Counted from the first letter of the stretch, positions 12,646-25,701 are shown. The stretch is 64,000 nt of DNA from Antitrichia curtipendula (GCA_951230915.1 OX579636.1:25417567-25481566); one strand, 5' to 3'. The notes: generated by a model from the sequence alone, not told the origin. Made by a program: numbers and translations.

Positions 12646-13180
12646 TCATTCTAAAACGTCGATGAAGAACTTCTGGCCAGAAAAGCAACGACTGGCATCG
12701 CCGCTGATGAAGTACACCGTGTGGAGCGGGTAGTCATGCAGGGGGAACAACATGCTCGTCACCTCTCCGCCGGGACTCGCCAACCAGGCCTTGATCGGGG
12801 CAACCGTGTTGCAAGCTGTGAAGGCGGCGAAATCCACCTGCAGCACGCTGTCTGTGGCAATCCATCGAAACTCTGCATGCACAAAGCACCACCCACCTCG
12901 CTCAGATCACAACTGAATCGACTCAAGTACTGGAATTACGTAGTAGCAACTGAAGGTCTTTTAATTAGGGTTCATTTGCAATTGGTGTACCGAGAATGTC
13001 GGTGGTGTAGTAGGGGGCGTGGCTGTGCTCCCAATCCTGATAGAAATTGGGTTCGTGCACGCTGGGCAGCTGCCATCCCAGCGTTTCGCCCACCACGTAC
13101 TTCGCGGCCATCGAGCCCTGCACAAGAGCCATCATCACCACCGCGACGACGGCCACAGAGGCGGCCCCGGATCTTGCCAT
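12646..13180 (-). CDS. Phytocyanin / early nodulin-like (ENODL) secreted protein, two exons
   Basis: Exon 1 is 13,180-12,991 and exon 2 is 12,872-12,646. The intron has GT (12,990) and AG (12,873) ends and joins codons in phase 1, giving 138 residues. The start chosen is the Met that opens a signal peptide (MARSGAASVAVVAVVMMALV, cleaved near GSMAA). The mature part starts KYVVGETLGWQLP, the standard phytocyanin opening, followed by a YQDW helix, FRWIATDSVLQVD, an ACN cysteine and YFISG...RC..GQKFF with the second disulfide cysteine. The type 1 copper ligands are missing: Asp replaces His before VLQVD, FISG replaces FICG, and Arg replaces the second His. That places it in the copper-free ENODL class of extracellular proteins. 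It ends straight after the domain, with no Pro/Ser-rich tail or GPI signal. It looks intact, and GC-rich relative to the surroundings. Confidence 0.85.
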
Positions 13181-13814
13181 CGTACGTAGCTTAATCGGAT
13201 GTGACCTGCGTGCGCGAGTCATGCACAAGAGGAAGATGTATCAGTCACTAGCTCCAGTCAGCTAGTACGTGTGTATAGACGTACCTAGCAAGTGCATGCC
13301 CGAATGAAAACTCTCAATTCAATTCGGACACCTGCTCGGGGATGGAAGCACCTGAACTACTGTAGGAGCCTGATTTGATTTGCACGCTACAACAACACGC
13401 TAAATCAGAACTTCTGTAGCACATTCAGTTGAATAGCCATGTGCATGAAATACAACCTAGCTACTACCGTCAGTCAGAGTCTCTCCGGCGATCCAGCCAA
13501 GAGCACAATGCAAAACAGTCCAGAAGAATTCGTTACTCAGTGAAGGAAAGGACTGTGAGATCCATGCCTGAATTACAAAGGGAATGACGAAGTGACTGTA
13601 AATCGATCGATATGCAAACAAGCAAACAAAGTTGCAGCGCAGAGGCGAATTGCAAGAAGTGCTTACAACGTAACAAATTAAAGCACGGTGCTCCAAGCTT
13701 CGATCACGAACCAGGATCACTGACGACTGCTGATAGAACTCGAGAGAGAGCGCTCGCTCGGGACCAGGCGGAGCGGGAGAAGAAAGATGGAGAAGAGGAT
13801 CGCAGGGTGTGTGA
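13181..13814 (-). other. Probable 5' leader of the phytocyanin-like gene
   Basis: GC-richer DNA between the TATA box and the start codon. Open frames here on both strands are short and composition-driven. A leader intron is possible but I could not fix its splice sites. Confidence 0.35.
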
Positions 13815-13821
13815 ATTTATA
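13815..13821 (-). promoter_or_regulatory. TATA box for the phytocyanin-like gene
   Basis: TATAAAT reads on the minus strand within GGCTATAAATTCACAC. It lies about 630 bp upstream of the start codon, so the 5' leader would be long or contain an intron. GA-rich sequence (GAGAGAGCGC) just downstream is common in plant core promoters. Confidence 0.5.
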
Positions 13822-14479
13822 GCCACCATTCCAGTTGGGTGGACATAAGACGGTCAGCGCGACTGGGCGTGAACATTGATGGACGTGTCGATGCGAGGTG
13901 CACGAGGAACGGAATATGCGGCAGCCAGCCTCCGTTCGGTTGGCGAAGGATCATCCCACCACGGCGGACGACCATGACATTGATTTCGCTGATTCAGTTT
14001 CAAGATTCGATGACTCGAAGCGGCCTTCCAGTGAAGCCAAAGGAAATTCTAGTATTTACTATTTAGGGGTCGATCAGGGAATTGAAGGGGTGGAAATGTA
14101 ATCCTAGCGGGCTCAGTGATGAACAACTTACAAAGCTGTGCTGGAGGAAAATTAATACAATTTCAACTGAAGTGCATACTAATTTATTCTTAAATTTACA
14201 AATTACCAATAATTCATTAAATTTAGGTTGGCAAAGGGTCGCTTGAGTTTGCGATGGCCACTGTGGACGACACAACGACTTGGCTCTGTGACCTAATCAC
14301 TAATTTCAACACACTCAGGAGATAATCAGATATTGAAATTAATGAACATGGAGTTGTTCAAAAAATTCGGATATTGAGATGGAAAGCCTATCATTTTTCA
14401 AATTCATTAGTATATCATCAGAAAAAATCCATAATTTCAGAAATTTAGAAAATGAAAAATTGAAAAATGTATGGATTTT
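13822..14479. other. Upstream flank of the phytocyanin gene grading into AT-rich DNA
   Basis: GC-rich to about 14,100, then AT-rich. It may hold upstream promoter elements; no specific motif is supportable. Confidence 0.3.
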
Positions 14480-15399
14480 TCAACCCCTAAAGGACCAAGG
14501 TCTTTTTTCTACCAAAAATCACTCAAAATTGTCATTTCTATAGAAAAGAGTAAAAAAAATTGAAATTTTTTTTTTCCACATCTAACCATAGGATCTTAGT
14601 ACACCTAACCAATATGAGGAGGCGTGGGAGAATTTTCAAAAATTTTGATTGCCCAAATTGCAAGGTATTTGCATTTAAAGTGGAACTAAACAAGTTTTTT
14701 AGCACATTGTGGGACTAGATTATTTGACTTTGGACCTTTTTAACTTTAAGTTTTTGCACTACAAACTTTTAAGCTTTAAATCTTTGTGGTGGAGAATTGA
14801 GGTGAGAGTCTAGGAAAAGAAAATTCAAAAAAACTTTAATTTTTACACTTTATAAAAATTGTTAAGTAGAAATAGGTACAAGGTAGAAGGAAAATCTAAA
14901 TTATTAATATTTCTAAAATGTAGTTAAAATGCACTAATCCCAATTGTGACATTGTTCTAGAAAAAAAAATTAAACTATACGAAATTTTTTTTTTGATAAA
15001 TTATAAAAAATGCATTAAAAAATGAATCCTATAAGTTATTTTTTCAAGAAGATGCTCTAATTGCTTGAAAAATAAGATTGTCCATAACTTTCTCATAACA
15101 AATCTAAATGCAATGAATCAAAGGTTTCCATGTAGGCAAAAAATCAAAAACAATAATCTATGAGAAAAAAAAATTAAAGAAAAAATTAAATTTTTTGAAT
15201 TTTTGTTTTTGCCCTCTTTCCCCCTTTCCCTCCATCTCCACTCTTTTGAGCATGACTTTTGTTCTAGGGCACCGATTGAAAAAAAAAATTATTCCTATGA
15301 AGCTAATCAATTTTTATATCTTCAAAAAAATGAGACCATAGGTACTTACCCGAAATCTCACTTGTCTTTTGAAGGGACAAATGGCCCTTTAAGGGTTAA
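14480..15399. mobile_element. MITE family A, copy A3 (eroded ends)
   Basis: Left end CCCCTAAAGG preceded by TCAA (mutated TTAA). Right end CCTTTAAGGG followed by TTAA at 15,396-15,399. The internal blocks match A2 and A5. It ends only five bases before the next family member begins. Confidence 0.75.
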
Positions 15400-15403
15400 T
15401 TCC

Positions 15404-16345
15404 TTAACCCCTAAATGGCCTAAAGGACCAGCCTGCAGAATTTGGCAACATAAAAAAATTGGGCACGTACATGTGGCCAGAGATTTACAAGTTTGAGGTT
15501 GAAACTTTAATAGAAGTTGTGGACAAGGAGAACCTTTCATTTGAACTAAATTTTATGACATTTGGAAATACGAGTCAAAAGTTATGGCCTAATATGTTAT
15601 TTTTTTTCTCGGCCGGGCAATCCGGGCAGATAAAAAAAAATCACTTTTTTCAGAAACAAAAATTTGAAACTGTTTTTTCAGAGTTATCTATACGTGGAAA
15701 GCTTTTAATCATTCCATTTTGACCAATGAGTCAAAAGTTATGAGGAGTTTTAGTTTGCGGGCAGTTTTGGAATCTCTAGTCTAAAATAAACTTTGAAGTC
15801 TTTTATCTTACTCAATTTTCAATATTTTCTGAAAAAAATAAAATCATAGGATGTAGATTGTTTAATACAAAATTTCAACCATTGGAATTGACATTTTTCA
15901 ATTTCATACTTAAATTCTTAACAATTTAGTATTTTGAATCATTCTCTACTTCATTCTACTTACTATTTTTTTCCTATATGTTGTACAATTCCAAATGATG
16001 TGAAATTTTTCAAGCATGTAGCCAACTTGTTCTGGAAAAAGAATCCAAAGAAGCACCACCATTTTGGACATTTTTTCATAAAAAATTGAGCTTGTGAAGT
16101 GCAGCTGCCCTGTTTTTCGCAGGGTCAAAAAAACAATTTCAGTGATTTTGAATGCTTATATCTTGCTATCCATGTGGTGGGAATTTCTGAAATTTTTACC
16201 ACATATTCCCAATTCAGCATACTATAAGATCCTATGGTTACATGAGTCAAAAATAAGTTTTTTTCAAAACTTTGGTACTTGTACTAAAAATGGCAGTTCT
16301 TGAGCGTTTTCGGTGAAAACATAGTCACGAAACTTTAGGGGTTAA
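15404..16345. mobile_element. MITE family A, copy A4
   Basis: TTAA at 15,404-15,407 and 16,342-16,345 with CCCCTAAATGG and AAACTTTAGGGG ends and about 934 bp of non-coding DNA. The interior differs from A2 and A5, so it is a diverged subfamily. It is adjacent to A3 in a tandem-like arrangement. Confidence 0.75.
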
Positions 16346-17678
16346 CCTCTAAATAAGAACTTGATGTAATTTTTTTTTAAAGTTATTTTTTATTGATTTT
16401 ATTTTTGTCTTAGTATGAGGAGATACTTGATTCATTTTGTTTGGAAATATAATGTGAAAGAAATGAAGCAATATTAGCAAATTCTTAAGAAAATAACATA
16501 TTGGTTTTGTATTTGAACTCAATTTTAAAGTATAAAATCATAATATTTTAAGTTTTTAAATTTCATCTTATCATTTGAATATTATAATTTTATTAATAGA
16601 TCCAATAATATTGGATGAGTTCTTAATTTTATAAATTAATTTGGAAGCGATTCATAATGAATTTTAAATTTTATACTTATTTATTTATGCACAATTTCTT
16701 TGCCTCATCTTTTACATTTTTTTTAAGAAAAACTTCAAGAAAATATCAAAGCAAATATATCAAGCCTATGAAAAAATATTGGATCTTCTAGGATCTTAAA
16801 ATATATATTATCTTGAATAAAAAAGTCTATGGTTGATTTTAGATACACTATTATAAATACTTCAAAAATTTATAATTTATTCATATAGAATTTTAAATCT
16901 TAAGATTCTTCAAAATTTGTTATGAAATAAAACCTAAAAAGATAGATTTAGAAATAATGTTTGACATTAAATGTTTTAGATAAAAGTGACATTACATGCA
17001 ACATGTGTACTAACAAGAAACACCAATTCTTAATTATGTCACACGTTATGTAGCATAATGGATCTGTTTTCCACTAACTTTTGAAGCATGAATCCAATGA
17101 ACTTGAATGTTTTATTAGAGGTGGATGATTCAATTGTAATCATATTTTAATTTTCAAGAAAATTTAAAAAACATTTTCTAATTTAAAAGTCAATTTTGCT
17201 AATTTGTTACATTTTTAGGTTAGGATTTTTGAGTACTATCAAATATTCAAAATAAATGATTTGGAGTTGAAAATATTATAGTCTATTTCCACAATAGGCG
17301 ATCATGTTTCATATGAGGGACATCTAAAATTACATTATTTTATGGCTTCCACATTTCTGCAAATAGGGCTCCTTGGCTCACACACTTCTAAACATCAAAG
17401 ACAATTTCAACCTCATTCTTTTGGTGAAATTTGGTTACTATCAAGTACTCACAAATGAAAAAAAAATTAGTTTTTTTTCCTACTATAGTTGATTCATTAT
17501 AAAATTAAAACCTTGACTTATCTTTTTTCTGTGAAAAACAGAACATAGTCTCAGACATAGTACAATGGGTACAACAATTGTACGTAATGCATAGAACTCA
17601 CGAAGGATATTTGTCAATAGTATAGCAAATCTACCATATAGATATTAATAAAATCAATCACAAGACTTTTCTTTTTAA
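16346..17678. other. AT-rich gene-free stretch
   Basis: No gene, RNA or element boundary recognised. Confidence 0.5.
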
Positions 17679-18259
17679 TACTCCTTCTATCCCACTAATA
17701 ACCTCCAAATCAAGCAAAAATCTTATCCCACTGAAAAGCTCCGTTTCTTGATTTTGAACGTTGAGTAAGTGTTTGCCATATTGAACAACCTTGTGGGGGT
17801 AAGTGAAACAATCTAGGAGCATTCCTTTGGCCTAGCAAGTTTAGTCTTGCTCATATAAGGCACCTTACACAAACTGCTTCCTTAGATAGTAGTATTGACG
17901 ATGCATTTAGTGACCACTTCAACACTATACAAAATTGTTTGTAAAGTGGGCTAATTATTTTTATTGCACATATTTAGGTTGGGAAACACATTTCTAGAAT
18001 CCTATTGTTGCCACCACGGCTTTTAATCATTTAAAATGACAGAGTTGGCAACATTTACAAATTATGCTCAAATATTGTACTTTCCACATGGATTTTAGGT
18101 GGCTAAACGACAATGCCTAAGCTTGAGATTTTGCATAGATCTAAATGATACCTTACTTGTTCTTGAATACATGTATTGCTAGCAGTTACTATAACTAAAA
18201 ATACAATTAATTCTTCAAAAAGAAGAATTTTGGAGGTTTTTAGTGGGACGGAGGGAGTA
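17679..18259. mobile_element. Stowaway-like (Tc1/mariner) MITE
   Basis: A TA dinucleotide flanks a 577-bp element (17,681-18,257). Its ends CTCCTTCTATCCCACTAA and TTAGTGGGACGGAGGGAG are inverted repeats of the CTCCCTCCGTCCCA type common to plant Stowaway elements. Non-coding, with several point mutations in the left TIR. Confidence 0.85.
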
Positions 18260-19246
18260 TTCAACATTAGGACTTCAGTTTTTGCAAAATTGGTACAAAA
18301 TCAACCACTCATTTTTGCAATCACTTACTCAAAGTTTGTAGAGTTGCCAATATAATCACCAATAGTTTAATTTTATTATGTAATACAAATAACCTTTAAA
18401 ATAATAACTATTTTAAATTTTTTATTATTTATGGAACTATAGAAGGAGCTTTTTACTTTTATAATACATTTGTATAAAGCTTAAAACACAAGCATGCACC
18501 TTCTTTGTCCCTATGTTTCAAGGAAGAGTTGGTATATCCCTCCCCTAAGATATTTAGGAGTTGATTCAATTGAACTTCTATTTCACTACAAAAAAAGAGG
18601 TGCCAGTTTTTAATATAGTTTTAGTGGTATAGTCCTATAAATAATGATCTTTTACAAGATTTTCAATAAAATATTAAGTATAATAACACATGTATGTTTA
18701 GTCAACTTTTACTAAAAATCTCCAAATAGGTCACTAATTACAGGATTGTACTTAAAACAACCTTTTTTCTTGTAGTTTTGGCTTACTTTTTTGGACTAGA
18801 TCACAGGAATCATGGCTTAATTTTGTCGATAACTTAGTTGATTTTCTCACTCAATATTACAAGTCTACAACTAAACCATTTCACTTGGACCATGTGTCAA
18901 ATTAATTTCATCAATGCTTCAACATTGCATGGAGGATGAGGGTTAAAAAAGAACCTTTAGGTTTTATGGGGAGAAATTTAAAGTTGGGGGACGTTCATTG
19001 CATTTGAAGGGGGCAAAATGGACTCCCTCACTATTGATTTACAATGTTATGATTGCAAAACACAATGAACATGATCATTTTTTCAAATTTAATTTTCACT
19101 TACATTATAAAAGAATTAAATAAAAAAATACAATAGAAAAATAGACATAAATATATAGATATTCAGATCAATATTAAAGATGTGTAAAAAAATAATTTTT
19201 TGGAAAATCACATAGGCATTTGAAAATCTTGTTAACAATGGGTAGC

Positions 19247-19250
<4 letters not shown>
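18260..19250. other. AT-rich gene-free stretch
   Basis: Nothing supportable beyond AT-rich unique-looking sequence. Confidence 0.5.

Positions 19251-19251
<1 letters not shown>

Positions 19252-19301
<50 letters not shown>
19252..19301. repeat. (TA)n microsatellite
   Basis: About 25 uninterrupted TA dinucleotides. Confidence 0.98.
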
Positions 19302-19305
<4 letters not shown>

Positions 19306-19549
19306 AACTCTGAAGGATGTAAAGGTTAAAATAGAGTCAAATAATTATAGGATGAAATGGTCAACTATCAAGTCTGACCCATGGTTGTCTTTTCCAACAA
19401 CACGACAATGCAACAAACACAGCATTGAGTAAAGCTCCCATCCGTCTAATAGAGTAAACTTTCTCTATTGACTTTTTCAAAATCTAATCTCCATTTACCT
19501 AAGCCTATTTGTCTGCCATGTAGAGTCCGCGTGGCAAATTTAGGGTGAC

Positions 19550-19660
19550 TTTAATTATAACAAGGAAGAGTGGTTGCGGATGTAGGGTGATTAGGGGTGT
19601 AGAATGATTATAGGTGTAGGGTGACTACAGGTGTAGGATGATTGTGGATTTGGCGCTACC
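19550..19660. repeat. Short imperfect GTGTAGGGTGA tandem repeat
   Basis: Four or five imperfect copies of a roughly 21-23-bp unit containing GGTGTAGGGTGA or GGTGTAGGATGA. Confidence 0.55.
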
Positions 19661-19689
19661 GCGGGTAGGAGCAACCTCTTGTACCGTGT

Positions 19690-20562
19690 TTCAAAACTAC
19701 CACTCATGCTGCATTCTTCCAAGAAAATCAATTTAAAAAAATCTAATTATAGGATCTTGTACTTTACTTGTCTCAGGTCATGTGAGAATTTTTTTATAAA
19801 GTTTGACCATATAGATTAAAAAGAATTAACATTCAAAGTTAGAAAATAAATAAATTCTGAATGTTGATTTGTAATATTAGATGACTTTAATTGCCCTTTG
19901 TAGAATTCTTTTGTATTATAGGCTTTGAATTAAATGAAATTATTTTTGAAAAATTGAGTTGAAAATCTAAGAATTTTTTTCAAAAAAAGACACTATATAT
20001 CTATTCTTTAAAGAACTGTTAAACAGAAATAGGTCCAAGATTGAATGAATAATTAAAATGTTGATAGCTCTAAGATGGAATTCAAATACAATAATTCCAG
20101 CAACAAGATTGATTTGACAAATAAACTTAATTCTATTAAACAATTTTTTTTTGTAAAATTGTGAAAATCATATTTGGAAATGGATCTCTTAAGTTATTTT
20201 TTCAAAAAAAATGCTTAGATAGGTTGTTCAAAAAACAAGATTCTTTGTAACTTTCATATCACTAGTCTAAACAAAATGAACCAAAACTTCACATGTAGAC
20301 AAAACAAAATTTGAAATTTAATTTTGATTTTTTGTGTTTTTTTTATACTACCTGGTTGTTGATTTCCGGTTTGGGCTTTCTGATGGCTAACTTCTGCTTT
20401 TGGACACCTATCGAAAAAAAGTTATATTCTTAGAAAGATAATGTATTCTCCTATCATCAAAAGCAATTTCAAAAAATCACAATGAAAATTGAGTCTATGA
20501 ATACCTACCCAAACTCTCCAAGTCCCTCAATTCAAGGAGACTGTTGTTCATTTAGGGGTTGA
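19690..20562. mobile_element. Degenerate family-A element (right end kept)
   Basis: It has the family-A interior (CTAATTATAGGATCTTGTAC, GTTAAACAGAAATAGGTCC) and a right end TTTAGGGGTTGA at about 20,551-20,562. The left TIR is lost. Confidence 0.55.
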
Positions 20563-22440
20563 AGTTCAACTCCATTTTTGTGAACTTTCTCACACATTAG
20601 TTTAGAAGCTAATAAACTAGAGTAAATTGTTTGATAAAAATTACAAAATATTTGCATAAGAGAATTCAAAATTGAGATTCAATACATGGACCTTGGCACT
20701 GTACATTAAGAATATTCAATGTTTTTTAAGACGGCACATCACATAAAAAGGGGTTAATATGTTTTCGTCACTCTCCAAAATTTGGAGGCACGCAATGTGG
20801 CCAACATGGGGGCCAACATTTCTATTTGTGCTAACTTAATAACATCATTTTATAAATAAAACATCAATGCAAAAAATCGCTTTGGGGGGCTTCATCAACC
20901 ATGGTTTATCCATGAGCAAGTTCACAATGTCTCCACATGTTAGTCGCTTCATTGGATTCGGCTCAGTATGATCACCAAACTTCCTCAAATGAAGTTGACC
21001 ATTGTTGATGTGTTTTTGAATATTTCATTGTCATATTCCTTCATATCATTAGTTTCATTAACTCGTCCAATTTTTCAATAGGGTACAAGTCAGATTCAAC
21101 TAAATATTTATATTTTGTTTACACATTTCTTATGCTCCTCTTTAAATGTTGTAGCCCATATACATAGAACAACTTTGGAGCCATCCACCAACTATTCTTC
21201 ATGTTCTCCAACTTTTTTTTCCTAGGGTATTTGTAATAAGTCTTGGGAGATTCAAAAGTGAACAACATAGTTTCCTAACACATTCTTTTTGGATGTGTTT
21301 TTCTCTCATTCTTAAATGACATCAAAAAAATTAGTTGGACAACAAAAATTTTATGTTTAATTCCTTAATTACAAGAAGGAGCTTGCAAATCATAATTATG
21401 ATTTCTATATTATATAGGGACAATTTGGTGAGTAAAGAAAACTTCTAAACACCCCACATTATAAGGACCTTAGGAATCCGAAGAATTCCTTAAAATTTCT
21501 CAAAAAAAGGGAGAAAGGTGAAGTCATTTGGGCACCTAGATCCCAATGGAAGAAATTGAGGGGAAATAAGTAGAAAAGAATTTCATAAGTTTTATGAACA
21601 ATTTATTCTAGAATCTTTGTAACATATGAAGACCGTAGAAGCCAAAAAATATTTTTAAATAATATTCCAAGTGGAAACTAAGGGAAAAGGGTGTAGATGT
21701 TTGGAATCTCCTTCTAATTGCATAAAATTGCCCTTCCAAAAAGGGAAAGTTCTTACTTAAACCTCTAATCTTTATTTTTTATTTATAAAATATATAGGAA
21801 GAATTGTTCATAGTTAGTCTTGGAGAATTTGCAAGAATTGAATAGAAAATGCTTACAAAAATCCCTAGCCATTTTTTATTTATTTTTGTAATCAATGTGA
21901 CAAATATTTCATGATTATGATATATCATTGAGATTTGTAATAAACAATAGAAAATATTCTTATATAAATCATTGTCTATATTTATGGGGGACAAGTCAAT
22001 GTGTAGTATTGGTGACTTGTATATAAGACTTCCAATATAAACCTTGGTCCACGCCAACATTAGATTGTGCATTTGGATGAGGCTAATTTGTTTTTCTTGC
22101 TCTACTTGAAGTTTTTTCAACAAGTGGATTTGAGACCAATAAAAATACACATTCAAATGAAAAAAATGATATTTTTTAAGAATTATAAATGCAGCAATAT
22201 ACACTCTCAAAAATGGCATGAAGATCACTCTATGCACATCTATATAAAAATTCCAAAACTGCAAACCTAGAAGAAAGATATTTTTCCATATAAATGCTAA
22301 TTACATGATCTAAAAATACTACAAGATACAATGTCATCCAAGAAGATAATTAAAATGGTAGCACTTTGCCCATCTATTAAACATCAGAGTTTCAACTCAA
22401 AAGGGGCCCACCCCCAAAATGCAAAAGAACACATCACTCT
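20563..22440. other. AT-rich gene-free stretch
   Basis: A 161-codon open frame on the minus strand (21,779-22,264) has strongly AT-driven composition and no recognisable domain, so it is not called. Nothing else supportable. Confidence 0.45.
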
Positions 22441-22454
22441 AAAAATCAAAATAT

Positions 22455-22800
22455 AATTTTATTGAAAAAAGAGAAGGCAACAGCTCCCTTTTCCATCCAA
22501 AATCTCCCCAAATAAGAGGTTCTAATGTGTAATTGTCCAAGACGAGACGTTGTCCAAAAAATACAAAAATATTTTTTTAATAGAAAAAAAAAGGCAATGG
22601 CCAATGGCTTTTTTTTGGACCCAAGGCTGAATTGGACAAGAAGTAGCCAACACAAGAGGTTGCCAAGATAAGCATTCTCCTACCTACGGTCGCCCAAAAT
22701 CACAAAACAATTTTTTTGGAGAAAGAAAAGGCAATGACTTCCTTTTGGACCCAAGGTAGCTCCACACAAGAGGTCGCCCCAAGCAAAAAGTTGCCCCAAA
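22455..22800. repeat. Degenerate tandem repeat, about 120-140-bp unit
   Basis: Three loosely similar copies start near 22,465, 22,575 and 22,715. Each has an AGAAAAGGCAATG-like start, a GGACCCAAGG segment and an ACACAAGAGGTCGCC-like segment. Boundaries are approximate. Confidence 0.45.
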
Positions 22801-23159
22801 CCAGATATTTAATATAGTGAATTAATTACTCTAATTTTTAGGACATATTAATGTATCACTCAAGGTAGGTGAGGTGAATAAATTAACCTTGATGGATTCA
22901 AAAGTGAATATTTGCACAACTTATCTCATAAATGTTTGCACAACTTATGTGAATATAAAAGTTGTGCTAGAAATGTGGTTTGTTTAGATTGATTGTTGTA
23001 GGTCCCAAATCCCACTAAGGCTATAAATGCTTTGTCATTGAATTTGTTGATGCTCATATTTGTATTCACAAGACCTTGGCTTCCATTTAAAAGCCCTGCT
23101 TTGTACAGAAAATAATATATTAATATATGCTTGTTTGCTGTAATTTGATTGTGAATTCT

Positions 23160-23680
23160 AATTAGTAGAAAAATTCAAATAGAAAAATTCTTAAGCAAAT
23201 CTCTTTTCATTATTTTGTAATTTAAATTCTACTTAAAAAATAATATACCTTTAAAATTATTCTTTGGTGTTTGTTCAAGTTGAGAGGAAAAGTTATAATT
23301 TAAATCTCTTCTTGCTAAATTTAAGTTTTTTTATCAAGTTGGTAGTAAATAATATATAGAAAAGATGAATCTTGGAGAATAAAGATAATCAAATAGGAAA
23401 GTTTGTATACCATTCCTATTCATTCTTTTATACTTAAATTCCACTTGATAAATATTACACCGATAAAATGACTCTTTGGTACTTGCACAAACTCAAAGGG
23501 AAAGTTCTAATTTAAATCTCTCCCCGATGATTTTTAAGCTTTATATCAAGTTGGTGGTAAATAATACATAGGAAAGAGGAATCTTGGAGAATAAATAAAA
23601 TCAAATGAAAAAGTTCTTACACCAATTCCATTCGTTGTTTTATACTTTAAAATCTTGTAATACATAATACACCAATAAGA
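23160..23680. repeat. Tandem repeat, about 212-bp unit, about 2.4 copies
   Basis: ATCAAGTTGGTAGTAAATAA at about 23,333 recurs with few changes 212 bp later, and so does the preceding TCTAATTTAAATCTCT block. Non-coding. Confidence 0.7.
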
Positions 23681-24485
23681 TGTTAAGCCCTAAATTGTCA
23701 TTGTCTTTATAGGGGGCAAAATGGATTTTGTTGAGGTTTATTATAGTATTAATTTTGGATAAAACTTCCTAAAATTCTTTTTTAGGATAGAATAACTTAT
23801 TGGTTCTTTGAAAATGTAATTTTTGTTTTAATTAGTGCCTGGGAATAAGAGTTATTGTTTAAGAGGCTTAGAATTGAAGTACTAGGCGAGCAAAAAATAA
23901 TCCACAAAAATTTTACATTAAAATTACATTTTTTTTCTCATAGATTTTTCTTCTTGTCTTGATTTGCTTCATTTCATTTGATTTCAAAAAAATTCAAAAC
24001 AAATCATTCCACATAATGAAACTTAATTGTTAGATTAATCTCACTATTGTAATTAGTGGATTTTAATTCCATCCTATAGCTGTTAATGCTTTAGATTTTC
24101 CCTCTATGATGTACCCTCTTCTACTTAAGAACTATTTTTAAAAAAATTATAAGAACAAAATTATTTTCTAAACTTTTATTATTCCTATAATTTTAACTCA
24201 ATTTTGAATTTTTTTTAATACAAGATCTATAGTGAAATTTTTTCTGGTTAAGAGGATTCATATTCTTTTAAATTAGTTTGCCATTGTGTCAAAAAACATG
24301 ATTTCTTTATTTTGAATGCATGTAGCTTGCAATTATGCAGTCAAAGTGTCTGAGATTTTTTCCACACATTCATGTATTATTATATTGGAAGATACTATGA
24401 TTCCATTTGGAAAAATACCATATGAATTTCTTTTGTTGTTTGCACAAAAAATAATAATTTTGAGCATTTTTTGACAATTTCAAAA

Positions 24486-24665
24486 TTTGGCCCTTAGACC
24501 AGAGGTCGCCTTGACTTTTGGACCTACATTCATCCCTAGACAAGAGGTCGCATTAAATTTTTGACCCGCAGTCACTTCTAGATTTGTGGTTGCCCTGGAA
24601 TTTGGACCCGTGATTGCCCTTAATGTCTGATCCACGGTTGCCCACTTCAAAACTGCATGCACGCG
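24486..24665. repeat. Imperfect short tandem repeat with GTCGCC/TTGCCC motif
   Basis: Several copies of a roughly 40-48-bp unit built on 'agaggtcgc' / 'ggttgccc' followed by 'tttggacc'. The open frame on the minus strand reflects this repeat. Confidence 0.5.
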
Positions 24666-24784
24666 TACCCGCAATTGCCCATGATGACATTGGCCATGTC
24701 ACTCTTCATGACCATCCACATAGAAGAAATTGTTATACCCAGGGATAAAAAATTTGAAACCCTCAACGCCCAATTTGTCCATAC

Positions 24785-25667
24785 TTAACCCCTAAAGGCC
24801 CAAGGCCTTCTTTCTGCCAAAAAACACCCCAAACTGCCACTTTTTTAGCAAAGAGTGAAAAAAAATTAAAAATGTTTTTTTTTGCACATCTAACCTTAGG
24901 ATCTTACACCTAACTAGTATGAGAATGTGTGGAATTTTTTTCAAAATTCTTGACCGCACAGATTGGACTGGATTTTTTGACTTTGAACATTTTTAACTTA
25001 AAATTTTTGCACTACAGAGTTTTGAGCTTTAAATCTTTATAGTGGAGAATTGAGTTGAGAGTCTAATTAAATAAAATAAAATAAAATAAACATAATTTTC
25101 ATTATTAAAAAAATTGTTAAGGAGAAGTAGGTATGAGATAGAAGGAAAATCTAAAGTATTCATATATTTTAGATGGAATTGAAATGCACTAATCCCTATG
25201 GTGAGATTGTTCTAGCAAATAAACTAAACCATGCAAAAAAAGAAAAATTGAAAAATTTGAAAAATTGCATTTAGAAATGAATCCTACAAGTTATTTTTTT
25301 CAAAAAGATGCTCTAACTGCCCGAAAAACAAGAATGTCCATAACTTTCTCATAACAAATCCAAATGAAATCAATCAAAGCTTTCCAGATATAAAAAAATA
25401 TAATCTATGAGAAAAAAATACTAAAAAAAAGTAAAAAATAAAAAAGTGCAAATTTTTTTTGCTGCCCGTGCTGCCCCCCGTCCCCTGTTTTGAGCTTATT
25501 TGTTCATAACTTTTGTTACCAGGCACCGGTTGTGAAAAAAATTATATTCCCACGTAGCTAATAAACTTTTCTACCTCCAAAAAAAGTTTCAAAAAATCAG
25601 GAGAAAATTGCACCCTACCCAAAAACGCATTTGTCCCCCAAAGGGACAATGGGCTTTTAGGGGTTAA
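24785..25667. mobile_element. MITE family A, copy A5
   Basis: TTAA at 24,785-24,788 and 25,664-25,667 encloses 875 bp with ends CCCCTAAAGGCCC and GGGCTTTTAGGGG. The interior matches A2 and A3. It lies 34 bp outside the left target duplication of the giant element. Confidence 0.85.
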
Positions 25668-25701
25668 CAACTTGACAACTCGCCATGCAATTTCAAGTTT
25701 T

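Noticed and set aside
12721..13265. Plus-strand frames opposite the phytocyanin gene
   Set aside because: Shadows of the spliced minus-strand gene; Arg/Pro-rich with no domain.
21779..22264. 161-codon minus-strand frame
   Set aside because: AT-driven composition (Ile, Tyr, Phe, Lys), no domain, and an overlapping open frame on the other strand.
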